Part shown: positions 1 to 10,472 of the stretch, piece by piece
Numbering within the stretch: position 1 is the first letter of the stretch
How the letters are laid out: every line of letters starts with the position of its first letter
Source of the DNA: Pyrenophora tritici-repentis
Taxonomy: Eukaryota; Ascomycota; Dothideomycetes; Pleosporales; Pleosporaceae
Assembly: GCF_003171515.1 (NCBI RefSeq)
Contig: NC_089391.1
Span: 4,898,001-4,962,000, forward strand
Length of the DNA: 64,000 nucleotides
Direction: 5' to 3'
Notes under the pieces: generated by a model
Told to the model about the DNA's origin: nothing
Databases searched by the model: none
The model's input: only the letters and a program-made list of their open reading frames with translations
Translations under genes and position numbers: made by a program

Positions 1-20
1 CCCTACCACCCACCTCCTAG

Positions 21-292
21 TATCCGCCTCCCCTACTCGCCACACATCAACAACACATATATCCACCAGAAACGACAACAACGTCAACCCCCCAGCCCAA
101 ACGCTGCGCCCTCGGCCAAGTAATCCAATGTTGGTACCAAGGCCTCAACGCCGACGGCTCCCAGACGCGTTGCGTCATAAACGGGAGCTATCAAATTTTC
201 TACCGCAGGGGTACGTGTCCGCCGAATCGGGGGTTTAATGTTCCTTGGGTAAAGTCGACTTGTACGCAGGAGATTAATGATCGAGCGCAATG
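21..292 (+). CDS. Possible internal exon of a cysteine-containing protein (partial, left edge)
   Basis: An open stretch begins after an AG that could be a splice acceptor (cctag at 16-20) and ends at a plausible donor (ATG|GTATGT at 292/293). The frame gives a Thr/Pro-rich lead followed by a segment with five cysteines (motifs KRCAL, QCWYQG, TRCV, GTCPP, STCTQ). The spacing suggests a disulphide-stabilised extracellular domain, but I recognise no family. No start codon or signal peptide is visible because the gene would begin outside the window. A solo LTR sits 20 bp after the proposed donor, inside the presumed intron or 3' flank, so the locus may be disrupted. The alternative is chance open reading in non-coding DNA. 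Confidence 0.3.
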
Positions 293-312
293 GTATGTTA
301 TATATATATATA

Positions 313-504
313 TGTCGGATCGTGAGTATCGGTAGAGACGTCGGCTGCTTGACACTTCGGCCCGACTTCGGCCCACCTTGCGCAGAGCTTAGGTATACCT
401 TCGTAGCAGCTATGTTCGTAGACAATCAATCAGAACCACCGAACAGAATGCATTCCTAGTTATCGTTATTTCCCTTTACGCACTTAGTGCAAAGCCAACC
501 AACA
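313..504. repeat. Solo LTR, 192 bp, in a TA microsatellite
   Basis: The element begins TGTCGGATCG and ends CCAACA, and is flanked by ATATA on both sides (308-312 and 505-509), a 5-bp target duplication inside a TA repeat. A near-identical 192-bp copy lies at 56077-56268 and a diverged one at 53755-53951. No internal retrotransposon sequence is present here, so it is a solo LTR. Confidence 0.7.
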
Positions 505-868
505 ATATATATATATATTGGAGTGAAACATGTGTGCCTGTAGCTAAGAGAAGATATTGTAGCCGTCTGGATATTCCATAGCTGGCTAGACTACAGGGTA
601 GGATGAGTGGGGATGACACGATAGCCCGAGGCAAAGTGTGGAAAAGCTTGTTGATGCTCATGTAATCCATGATTTTCTCAATCTGGTACACCAGGGATGG
701 TATACGTAGAAGTCACGAGAAAAAAACGTATAAATCAGACTTCTATTTATCATCCATATCTAATCATTCTTTTCCATTTCTTCCGCCACAGTTTCACATC
801 ATCTATCAACCCACATAATAACATTAAAAGATATGTATTACATAGTATATACATGACCACCCACAGCT
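505..868. other. Intergenic, no gene seen
   Basis: AT-rich sequence between the solo LTR and the 3' end of the protease-like gene. It begins with a short TA microsatellite. I see no coding frame or RNA gene. Confidence 0.5.
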
Positions 869-2397
869 TTACGGGTGCATGATCATCGGAGCGAATCCGA
901 TGGTGCCCTTAGGGTCGGTCAGGTTGAAAAGGACATATCTGTTCTCCATAAAAGGAGTACCAAACAGACCAAAGTCAACGCCGCCACCAATGTTTTGAAG
1001 ACCGCCAAAGCATGTCTTCTTCGCGTGATCAATGGGGGAGAAACGCAGGGACTCGCCGTTGATTTCCTGTCTCGCACCCTTTACCGTAAAAGTGATGTTG
1101 GGCAGGATGTGCGTGTTGCAAGGGTACACGAAACCCTGGTTGGCGTCGTCAAAGTGTGCGCCCTTGACGAGCTTCCAGTAACCGGCGACGATATCCGGCT
1201 GTGCGAAGACGAGGGTTGTGGCGGTGTCGACGTGGATCTTCATGTCGCGCTTGGTGATGTGGGGGTTGTGGTTGCCGATGCCGAAGCCATCTATCATGCA
1301 GGCCCAGTGACCCCAGCCATCGTGAACGGCGTCGACGGTAGCAAAGTCACCCCACGTGTTCTTATAATCGACGAATCCAAAGTCGAACTTGCCGCTCTTG
1401 TTGAATCGGAGGGACGAGGAGAAGATGGGCTCGTGGAGCTTTTTCTTGATGGAGTCGAAGAAGGTGGGCTGTGGGTCAGGGTCGATGCCGTTGGCGTCCT
1501 CGTAGAAGCCAAGTCCAATGTAGCCGTCTACACCCTTGTCGCCATACCAGTCCTTGGTGGCGTTCGTGGCAGCCGCGAAAACCATGTTGGTTGAGAATGC
1601 GCCGAGCGTGACTGAGGCGAATACGTCAGTACATGTCAAGGTTATGAGTAGTCCGGCAGCATCCAACGCCTAACCAGTGACTTTTGCGTTGGTGGGAGGT
1701 TAAGAATGTGGTCCACATACCATTGTCAGTGTAGACCAAGCCCTCTACTGGCGAACTGCCACCATTGAAGCCCTGGCCAAACGTGTAACCCTTCTTTTGC
1801 TTGGCCGGGTCGACGGTGTAGTATCTATGCCCCTCGAGCTGTTCCTTTGGTTGCAAGTTGGAGAAGAAAAAGCTAGACTTTTGTTAGCTGTAGAGCGACA
1901 GATACTGAAAAGGGGTGGTCTTACGTATCAGCGCCCGCGAGGCCTAGAGTCGTTTTAAGTTCCTGGCCACCAACATAGGCCCAAACTGTCTTCTCTTGTT
2001 GGTCATTATAGCTTTGATAGAAAGCCACGCTGCCACGGTCCTCGTCGTCTCGAGCTTGCAAAGAAGCGAGCCTCTTTACCTGCCTTTCAGCAGCCGCGAC
2101 CAGCTTGGGAGACACCTCCATGTTATACCTCCTCCTGACTTTGAGCACCTCAAGTGGTCCGTTCTGCGAATCCACAGATCGTCGAGGGTGCTCGAGCGAG
2201 AGGGTGTTGCCGACACCATCAGAATTGGCTGAGCGATCATCTGTGTGATGGAAATGTTAGATGGGGCTCGATGAAGTTTCTCATACTATGCAAGTAAAAC
2301 TACATAGTACATGGGTCGGCTTACCCAGGGGAAACGGCTTCGCAACTACTGCGCCTGTAAAGGCGAGTACCGCGGTGATTTGAGAAAAGGTCAACAT
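869..2397 (-). CDS. Secreted pepsin-fold (A1 family) protein, probably not an active protease
   Basis: Four exons (2325-2397, 1925-2240, 1721-1872, 869-1611) with GT-AG introns give about 427 aa. Residues 1-20 form a signal peptide (MLTFSQITAVLAF...), followed by a propeptide-like stretch and a bilobal aspartic-protease body resembling penicillopepsin: GYTFGQGFNGGSS in lobe 1, VYTDNVTLG, and a FGTPF C-terminal region ending TIGFAPM. Catalysis looks lost. Where active enzymes have DTGS before the ADLWVFS-like strand, this protein reads GLAG before ADTFFFS. The second motif is DTAT rather than DTGT. It is probably secreted and may act by binding rather than cleaving. The exon borders are clean and there is no stop, so this looks like a retained gene, not decay. 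It is transcribed toward the left edge, with 883 bp of upstream space before the transporter's 3' end. Confidence 0.85.
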
Positions 2398-3280
2398 GGC
2401 AACGAGAGACTGGATCCGCCTGGTAACAAGAGTCGGGTGATGGTGGTAAGGATTGACAGCAATGAGGAGCCACTCCCCTCTTATACAAACCACATCTTCT
2501 TGCCGTTCGTGCTTGGTGTAGTGAGATTTTCTGCGGGGCGAGTGGGGGACGCACGAGCTTCGTGAATGAGTGTCATGGTTACGTGGTTACGGACCGTACA
2601 TGGTTGGCAAGTAGTTTTGTTTTACTGCGCTCTGATTGGGCGCTGCGACGATTTATGCACATGGCTGCTTATTTCTGGCTCTCTTTTCGTAATCATGCGA
2701 ACGGGAAGCGTCCGACAAAGGTGTTAGCGGTGTCGCTCCAGGGGATAATCTTTGTGTATTTGCGTTGGGTACGAAGCGGGTGCAGGCGGGGATGAGCTGG
2801 CTCGGTGCTTCATTTCGGGCTTGTCATCAAGAGGCGGGCCTTTCCTAGTCTCACCACGCATCTCTCCGGCAGATACTCCGATGTAAATACTGACACAGTG
2901 CTGAGTGTACTATCAAACATAGACCAGTGTACAGTATGGTGGCATGCGATGGATGCGGTCGTCTGGAGATACGCGAAGAAACCAGGGGTGCGCAGTTGAT
3001 GGGACTGACCCAGGGGTACCTTCCCGTCTGGTGGAACTTCTGGAATCTCACTTTCGGCCAATTAGATCTTGCATGTCGCCCGTGCTTTGAACACACTGAT
3101 GCTGGGGGTTCGCTGACACCAAGCTATAATTAGCAATTTCCATTCTTGCTCAATGGACATGGAATTCACGATGACGCTTGCAGGAACGAATATGGCAATA
3201 CAGAGTAGGTACAGCGGTGAAGAACTACGGCCAGTAGTTTTGTATTACTATGTCGTTCAACAGATGCATCTCTGACTATC
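2398..3280. other. Intergenic: upstream region of the protease-like gene
   Basis: Lies between the start of the protease-like gene and the 3' end of the transporter, both on the minus strand. Several short frames are open but none has coding character or splice-consistent extension. Confidence 0.5.
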
Positions 3281-5076
3281 TTACGCACGTGACTCCACAC
3301 GCTCAACGTTGTTCTGCTTCTCATACTGCGTTGCAACGTCCGTCAAGTTTGGCTTCAATGCGTCCGCTGCCTCCCGCGTGAACTTGCGCGCAGAAACCTT
3401 GTGTTCGAACATGAGATCGAGCTCAGAGTATGTGAAGCCCTTTGGTTCGGGAAGGCGGAAGTATCCCCATACGATGAATAGTGATGAGATACCGGCCCAG
3501 AAGAAGCCGCCCTTTGCGCCCCAGTTCCAGTCATTCTTGCCTACCATCTTCGGCATAATGGTGTTTGTGACGAAAACGATGGAGTTGTAGGAAGCACGGG
3601 AAAGCGCAACGGTCTTGACGCGAAGGCGAGACGAGGGGATCTCGGCTGCGAGTGAGTAGCAAATGGGCCCTAGAGAAAGCTGTTCTGGTCAGTAAAGTGG
3701 AGGAATTTTCGTCGCGCAGATTGAACGTACCTGAAAGCAAAAAACCATCAAGATGATCAGAATGCCGCCCGCTAGACTTGCACTCTTATTTGTTGATGGT
3801 GCAAGGCCAATAAATCCAACAATCAAGAGAATGATGGTGATTGCAGAAAGACCGGTAAGGTAAATCGGTCGCCGGCCAAACCGTGTCATAATCCACCATG
3901 CCATGACACATCCCATCAGACCGAGACAGTCCTGGCCGACGGTAAGGTGGAACGAGTCGTCCTGACTGAGGCCGACGCCCTGCATGAACTGTGTTCCAAA
4001 GCCCATGAAAGGAACTCCACATAAACTTTGAGTAATAAATGCCATTGCACTGACTTCGGTGCGGTGTAGGTCACTTCCCCGGAAAAGATGCCAGTAGTTC
4101 GTTCCGGAGCCGACTTGCTTCTCGTATTCGTTGGTAACGACCATCATTTCAACGTGTGCATCTAGATCAAACTCGACACCATCTGTAGGGGTGGTAATCT
4201 TCCGGATTGCCTCCTTGGCCTCGTTGATACGACCCTTTCGGACTAACCACCATGGGGATTCGGGCGCAAGGAGGGTGGCGGCGATGATGGGAACGGGCCA
4301 GATCCACTGGAGTGCAAAGGGTATCCGGTAGCCCCATTGTGTGTTGTTCTTCATCAGCCCAGTAAGGATACCGGTCGATAGTAAACCGCCGATAACCCAG
4401 CACATGTTGATCCAGGAAGTCATGTATCCTGTTGTCGTTAGTTATAGTTGGAGCTGTTGAGTACTCGGACGTACCTCTCAGATGCGTAGGACATAGATCC
4501 GCAGCATAAGAGATTGCTAGTGTCTGAAAGACACCCCATGGAAGACCCTGGATAATGCCACCTACAAGGAACATTTCCAGTCCAGTCGAGAAGAATGGGA
4601 TACAGACGGCAGCGGCCATGAAAAGCATGCTGGCGACCATGGTCTTCTTGTATCCAATCCATTCAGTAATGTAGCCGTTGATGATGAGACCGAGAATGCA
4701 CCCGACCTTTCCGAATGTTAGTACAGAACGCTAGATGACTGGAACTACACACCTGAGTGCCATTGAGTATGATGGTTTGCCACCGCGCTGAAATGATCTT
4801 CTGGCCGTCGGCATCGACTTGATCGCCAAACTTGTTTCGGAAGGGCTGAAAGGCGAAGAATTTGTTCATGAGACTCGTATCGTAACCTTCCATGACCACA
4901 CACAGCGAGATGACAAAGGAGAAAACAATTGCTTTCCACCAGAACCGCAGAGACTCTCTGACAGACATGTTGTGCTCGTTGCTAATGGCCGCGCTGGTAT
5001 CGTCGACGACATGGGGGCCAGGCGCTGAAGTGACTCGTTCAGCCACATGGCCTTCGTTCTTCTCCATCGACGCCAT
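3281..5076 (-). CDS. MFS sugar transporter, alpha-glucoside/hexose permease type
   Basis: Four exons (4753-5076, 4475-4706, 3731-4428, 3281-3679) separated by 46-51-bp introns give about 550 aa. The first 45 residues are hydrophilic and cytosolic. TM1 is followed by GYDTSL, typical of fungal maltose/alpha-glucoside permeases. Family signatures seen include PESPWWLVRKGR after TM6, RFGRRP between TM8 and TM9, and PEPKGFTYSELDLMFE after the last helix. It should be a plasma-membrane sugar/H+ symporter; the exact substrate cannot be read from sequence. The start at 5076 (MASMEKNEG) is preferred over an upstream in-frame ATG because it gives the usual short N-terminus. It is divergent from the Zn2Cys6 regulator and two genes from an alpha-galactosidase, which hints at uptake of alpha-galactosides or their hexose products. 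Confidence 0.9.
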
Positions 5077-5638
5077 AGTGAATCGACTGCGTGAAGTCCA
5101 AAGTCCAAGAGTCGATAGCCGGTGGGACTGACTTCTTGGGATAGAAGATGCAGAAGAAGAGGAAATAGTAGGGATCTGTAGACTATATAGATTTCGGCCA
5201 TGCATATCCAGCTAGCGAGACTACGGCAAGAGTCATGCCCTGACTGAACGGCTAGCCCGAGGGCTTGGGTGCCCAGGAGGCGGTAGTGGCCTGCATGAGG
5301 AAAAGTCTGGATCGAATTGCGGGGAAGCACATGGCGGCATGTTCGTGTACAACGCCCATGGGGATATAATGGGGTATTCAAGCGCGCTTAATAGCCTGTC
5401 AGAAGGTAGAACGAGGTAGGCCAAGTCGTCTACCAGGGCGTGAGAGACTTTTCCTCCAGTATCCCGCCGCTAACCAAGATATGGACCGTGCACGTGTTTT
5501 CCGCTGCGGAGCCGTTGCCTGTTGTGGCTGGGACTTGAGCCGAGGATGCGAGTTACGCTCCTTCCCTCACTGAATTCTCCGTCAATTTCCCGCTTTTCAC
5601 TGTCAGATGTCTCCAACGTTTCCCGCCCTCTAAGCACT
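5077..5638. promoter_or_regulatory. Shared divergent promoter of the transporter and Zn2Cys6 factor
   Basis: This 562-bp gap separates two divergent starts. At 5507-5514 it contains CGGAGCCG, two inverted CGG triplets with a 2-bp spacer, a geometry that zinc-cluster dimers can bind. A CACGTG E-box lies near 5490. Regulation of both genes by the adjacent factor is an inference. Confidence 0.35.
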
Positions 5639-7291
5639 ATGCGTAAGCCATCTGCATGTACCGTCTGTCGGCAAGCCTTTCACATATTCAGAAAAAGAAG
5701 CGTATACTAACCATATGGCAGAGCCCGCCGTCGCAAGTGCATCTACCCGACAAGCAGGCTCACGACAACATGCGAATACTGCTCAACCCATGGATTGCAG
5801 TGTCTGCAAGGCCCCCCAGAAGGCGGCTACTATGCAAGACGGCGCGCTAGGCTCCATGGAGTTGGTGCGTCCCAGCAGACTTCCCCAGGCCAAGCAGTGT
5901 CAGCACCAAGTCAGTGTCACCAAGAGCTGCCACCCATGGCTTTGAGGCGAGAACTAGTCGAGCTGTATTTCGAATACATTCACGATCAATTTCATTCCAT
6001 GTATCACAAAGCATCTTTCATGGACGATGTGGTGAACGATCGGGTGCCTGTCATTGTGCTCTTGGCACTCTTCGCTCTGTCTGCGAGGTTTTCGACTAGC
6101 GACGTCTTCAGTGGAACAGACCCAAGGCTACGCGGGGAGGTCTATCGTGAAGCGAGCGAACGACTGTTCAGTATCCGTCATCTTACTCCTACGACAGTTC
6201 AGGTATGCCTTTTGCTTGGAGCATACGCAGCTGCCAGTGGCGACACGGACGTTGAAAACATGTACTACAGCACGGCTGGCCGTATGTGTTTGGTTCTGGA
6301 CCTGCCCAATCGTCCCGTCACCAGCCTAGTGGAGCGCGAGGTAAACATCAGGATGTGGTGGGCCATCTGCATGGTAGACGTCTGGTCGTCTGCAGCCGTT
6401 AGGATGCCGCGCATCATGCCTTTTGACTACGCCGTGCCATTTCCAATCGACGAAATACCTTTTTCATCCATGACCACCGATGTGAGATGCGACTTCATTG
6501 AAAACCCCTCCTCAGTGGCCTCTCCTCTCCTCGCCGAGATGATCAAACTCAATAGGATATTGTCCAAGATTATCGACTTCAATCGAACCTGCGTATCTGA
6601 ACATCTTGACGGCATACCCCTTGAGAAAGGCATACGCGAATTGTCCCGCGACCTTGATGTTTGGTTAGAGAATCTTCCACAACGCATGCACGACACGCCG
6701 GCAAATTTCGAATACTTTGCCTCACATGGCCTCGGGCGTATGTTCGCAGCTGTTTACCTGGGGTACTACCACTACGGTCAGCTCTTGAACTATCAGTTCC
6801 TCTCATCGTCCATCGAAGCACCAGCCGACTCGGCGCGATATGCTGATGCCTGCAAACAACACGCCGCACGGCTTTGTTCCCTTGTCTACCGCTCCCATTC
6901 CACCCCTGGCAGCGAAGTTTTGTACTCAGCGGTCTCGCATATCCTAGTGATTGCATCGACCATACAGATCCATACCCTGCTCTTTTCCGGAGACGAAGGC
7001 CAGATCAGGATTTCCAAGACGAGACTGGAGCGCAACTTTGAGATGTTACTGCGGTTGCGCACGTATTGGCCAAGTGTAGACGGTGCTATGAGTCGCCTAC
7101 GGGCATTCCATCAAACCTGTCTCCGAAGTAAGGAGACCAGCTTCGTTCTTGATCGATGGCTATTGCGCTTTCTGGTCCAGTTTGCGCCTCATATGGAGCT
7201 TGAACCGAGAGACAACGATCCGGAATACAAGGCATTGCTGGCGCTGAGCAGACAGTCACCGTTGTCATGTCACTCAATTATGTCGTTGTGA
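5639..7291 (+). CDS. Zn2Cys6 fungal-specific transcription factor
   Basis: Two exons, 5639-5670 and 5722-7291, give about 533 aa. Splicing joins CTVC to RARRRKC, producing a canonical zinc binuclear cluster at residues 7-38 (C-x2-C-x6-C, a long loop with proline, then CEYC and a final Cys in GLQC). The intron inside the cluster has a GC donor (GCAAGC), a perfect TACTAAC branch site and a GCAG acceptor. The middle of the protein is a fungal_TF_MHR regulatory region (ELYFEYIHDQFHSMYH, LLLGAYAAASG, RMWWAICMVDVW). It is nuclear and probably a local pathway activator. The start is 6 residues before the first Cys, usual for this class. It lies between a sugar transporter and an alpha-galactosidase, so it is the obvious candidate regulator of both. 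Confidence 0.88.
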
Positions 7292-7720
7292 ATCTGTAAC
7301 GGTTTGGGCCATGCCAAGACCTATTCTGGTACAAGTTGGGTACTGCTCTCGCTACCACACTTCGTACATCCCACATTCATATATATAGCTGCCCTCCTTC
7401 ATAGCTACTCCGACAATGCAATCCCCCTCTTCCTCGATCCCACCGTTACAGAATCTCTATCACAGGAACTTGATGACCGGAATGCCGAGCGATCGGACAA
7501 TGAGTACAAGGTTGATGGCGGGGTGAAGATGTCGCTAGACGTTAGCGGCGGAAAACTTGCCGACTTTTCCCAACTTGCGGTGCCCAGCACTCCACAGTGG
7601 GCCCGCCAGACTCGTGGACTTGTCGATTAGTCCGCAACGTGACCGTCATGATATATATGTCAAAGTCTGCTTAAGACGGAGGTGCAGCTTCTTCGTGGAT
7701 TCAATCCTCGAATCTGAACA
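7292..7720. other. Intergenic: upstream region of the alpha-galactosidase
   Basis: A short open frame starts at 7304 but has no recognisable domain and overlaps what should be the 3' UTR of the regulator and the promoter of the alpha-galactosidase. I do not call it a gene. Confidence 0.5.
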
Positions 7721-9398
7721 ATGTCACCCTCACATAGCACCGTCGTCGCGCTAACAACACTCTTGAGTGGCGCAACTGCCATCAGCAATGGCCTTGCTAT
7801 CACTCCCCCGATGGGCTGGGTGAGCATCTTCTAGTCATCACTTCTACTCGTTTACTGATAACGCAAGAACAATTGGAATGCCTTCGGCTGCGACGTCTCC
7901 GAGAATCTACTTCTCACAACCTCGGCACAGATAGTGAGCCTGGGTCTGCGCGATCTAGGATACGACTACGTTGTGCTGGATGACTGCTGGCAAGATCCAA
8001 AAGGTCGTGACAAGAAGGGAAAGCTTCAACCAGCCCTAGACAAGTTCCCCAATGGGTTAAACTCCATCTCGGACCATCTCCATAGCCAGAACTTGAAGTT
8101 TGGCATGTATAGTAGTGCGGGCGAGATGACGTGCGCGAGATTTGGTAAGGAACCGCTTATTCCACCCTATTGTGGCTTGCTAATATAGAGTAGAGGGCTC
8201 ACTTGACCACGAGGTCGACGATGCTAAGAGCTTCGCTGGGTGGGGTGTGGATATGTTGAAGTACGACAGCTGCTACCACTTGGGTCGTGTTGGTACACCT
8301 TCTGTATCTTTCAACCGCTTCAAAGCAATGTCAGATGCCTTGAAAGCGACGGGACGAAACATTCTGCTCAATCTGTGTAATTGGGGAGAGGATCTAGTCC
8401 ACACAGTAAGCAAGACCTACTAGTACTTGCTACCCACAAACTAATTTGTAACCCAGTGGGGAATGTCAATTTCCAACTCCTGGCGTATCACAGGAGACAT
8501 CTACGATTCATTCACACGCCCAGATGATCTCTGCGGCTGCAACAGCGTTTCGCCAGGCGACGTCAACTGCATCGCACCCGGCACACACTGCTCCGTCCTC
8601 TTCATCCTGAACAAAGTTGCCCCCTTTGCCGACCGCAGCATCCCCGGTGGATGGAGCGATCTCGATATGCTCGAGGTAGGACAAGGCGGCATGACAGACG
8701 AAGAATACAAAGCGCATTTCGCCCTCTGGGCCGCCCTCAAATCGCCCTTGTTCCTCGGAAACGATCTACGCGCCATGCCCGCCTCCGCACTAACCATCAT
8801 CAACAACCCCGCCATCATTGCACTCAGCCAAGACCCCCACGGACGCAGCGTAACCCGCGTACGACGCGATACAGCGGGCGTAGCAAAAGATAAATGGGGC
8901 GTTGGCGAAACGCACGTCTGGGCCGGCCACCTCCACAACGGCGACGAAGCCGTCATCCTGCTCAACGCCGGTGGCGAAGACACGCAAATGAACGTCTCCC
9001 TCGCTGAAATCTTCATCCCATATGGATCCGGGGGATCCGCTCCACACGTCAAGTACGACTGGGCCATCCATGATCTCTGGGCCCATCGCATGTTCGACGC
9101 CACCGCAGAAGCACTGCTCGCCGCGGCAGACGACGACAGTCAAAGAGCGTCCATCTTGGCGAAAGCTAATTGGTATAATGCGACGGAGGTGCCGTATGCG
9201 AAAGGTCTGGCGCAAGGGGATGGGCGATTGTTTGGCGAAAAGATTGGTGTGGTTGGTGCGGGGGGTGTTCTTAAAGCGGACGTGAAGAGTCATGCTGCGA
9301 GGGTGTTCCGTTTGAGGAGGATTGCGGAAGAGGGGGATGCGTTTGAGGCGAAGAGCATTTCGAGAGAGGATGGTGTTGACGAGAAGGATGAGTTGTAG
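7721..9398 (+). CDS. Secretory-pathway GH27 alpha-galactosidase ending in KDEL
   Basis: Exons 7721-7819, 7868-8144, 8194-8405 and 8457-9398 encode about 509 aa. Residues 1-20 look like a signal peptide; the mature start ITPPMGWNNWNAFGC is the GH27 signature. The nucleophile is Asp150 in LKYDSC and the acid/base is Asp210 in SWRITGDI; LDDCW and MLEVGQGGMT are also family motifs. It hydrolyses terminal alpha-1,6-galactose (melibiose, raffinose, galactomannan). The last four residues are KDEL, an ER-retrieval signal form, preceded by an acidic tail that GH27 enzymes do not usually have. It may therefore be held in the secretory pathway rather than released. It sits downstream of a Zn2Cys6 regulator and a sugar transporter, consistent with one utilisation cluster. 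Confidence 0.93.
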
Positions 9399-10280
9399 AG
9401 GCGGCTTGAATGTATTCACGCTCGGTCTCGGGTCTTGGTCATGTGTTTATAAGGAGATAGAATAACGGTAGAATATTCCTTGCCTCCTCTGCATGAGCAG
9501 GGATATCTGGTAGGAACCCTTGTGGGCTTTCCAGTCAAAGTTTGGTTAATCAGTTACTTTCCTGTTCTTACTTTAGATCAAACTTTGGAATTCGTAGTCA
9601 GGACATCCACTGCGAGATAGTACCTGGCGGAAGTGCTGGATAGACGGGGCAAGGCTGAGGCAATGCACAGACAACGAGATGCTAACGCTTAATACGAAGG
9701 TGATCAGGTGCTCGTTATCCAGACACGTGTTGACGTTGAGTACGAAGGTGCTCATCTATCCACGCTGTCGAGCATATACTGTCCAGAGCGACATGTAGTG
9801 CATTTGAACGACCGTTCCCCGTAGAGAATGCCGTCTCCATGAGTCTACCAATTTGACGTCTGTGCCTTGCGACGACTGCATTCGGTCAAAACCTAGGAAG
9901 ACTAAATATTGGATTGAACTCAGGAGGCTTGGAATACTTCGGGTACGCTCCGAGTGCGCTGCCCTTTCCAGGCTGAGATCGTGTAATTTGGTCACCGTAT
10001 ATAGTTAATGGAGCATTCGTCACGGCTAGTAGGACATACTGTATGATTTTGGTTGTAGTAATGAATGACTGAGTTTGATAGTGTAGGGATAACAATTGTT
10101 TGCTTCAGAACAAGCTTTATGGGTACTCCTCCGTTTGTGTGAATGCGTTGTCTGGATGGATGCTCTTCGGAGACCCTTGATATCATCCCTTTCCCGCTTG
10201 CCCTTGGATTACTGCGTGCGCCGCCCCACAGGTTGGCATGTTTGGGGTCGCTCGCCCATGTAACCCGCTACCCAGCTCTC
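9399..10280. other. Intergenic, no gene seen
   Basis: About 880 bp after the alpha-galactosidase stop. Short frames on both strands lack domain content, start context or splice-consistent extension. Confidence 0.5.
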
Positions 10281-10472
10281 TCAGCATCCGGCTATGCCAT
10301 CACAAGTGATCACTTGGTTGGCACGTGGGTTAGAATGGCCCCTGAATCTAGTAGGGCAGCGGTCGTCTTGGCTGCAGCACCCAACGGTGCTTAAGCCACT
10401 GCCGTAAAAGCACACGGATAGTGCCGAGGCTGAGGCTGCCATGGCAGATAGAACGACTAGACGCATCAACAT
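10281..10472 (-). CDS. Small secreted six-cysteine protein (63 aa)
   Basis: A complete single-exon frame encodes 63 residues. Residues 1-17 (MLMRLVVLSAMAASASA) are a convincing signal peptide with a small-residue cleavage site. The mature peptide of about 46 residues holds all six cysteines, at positions 21, 32, 33, 39, 57 and 63, the last residue being Cys. An even number of cysteines in a short secreted peptide is typical of fungal apoplastic effectors and antimicrobial peptides, but I recognise no family. Its closeness to the transposon block is also typical of effector loci. The alternative is a chance frame; the signal peptide plus cysteine content argues against that. Confidence 0.55.
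   Translation of the reverse strand: MLMRLVVLSAMAASASALSVCFYGSGLSTVGCCSQDDRCPTRFRGHSNPRANQVITCDGIAGC

Noticed and set aside
875..1594. Long open frame on the plus strand opposite the protease-like gene
   Set aside because: It is the antisense shadow of the fourth exon; the minus strand has the protease fold, splice sites and signal peptide.
7304..7630. 108-codon open frame between the regulator and the alpha-galactosidase
   Set aside because: No domain, no signal peptide, and it occupies the expected 3' UTR and promoter. Not enough to call a gene.
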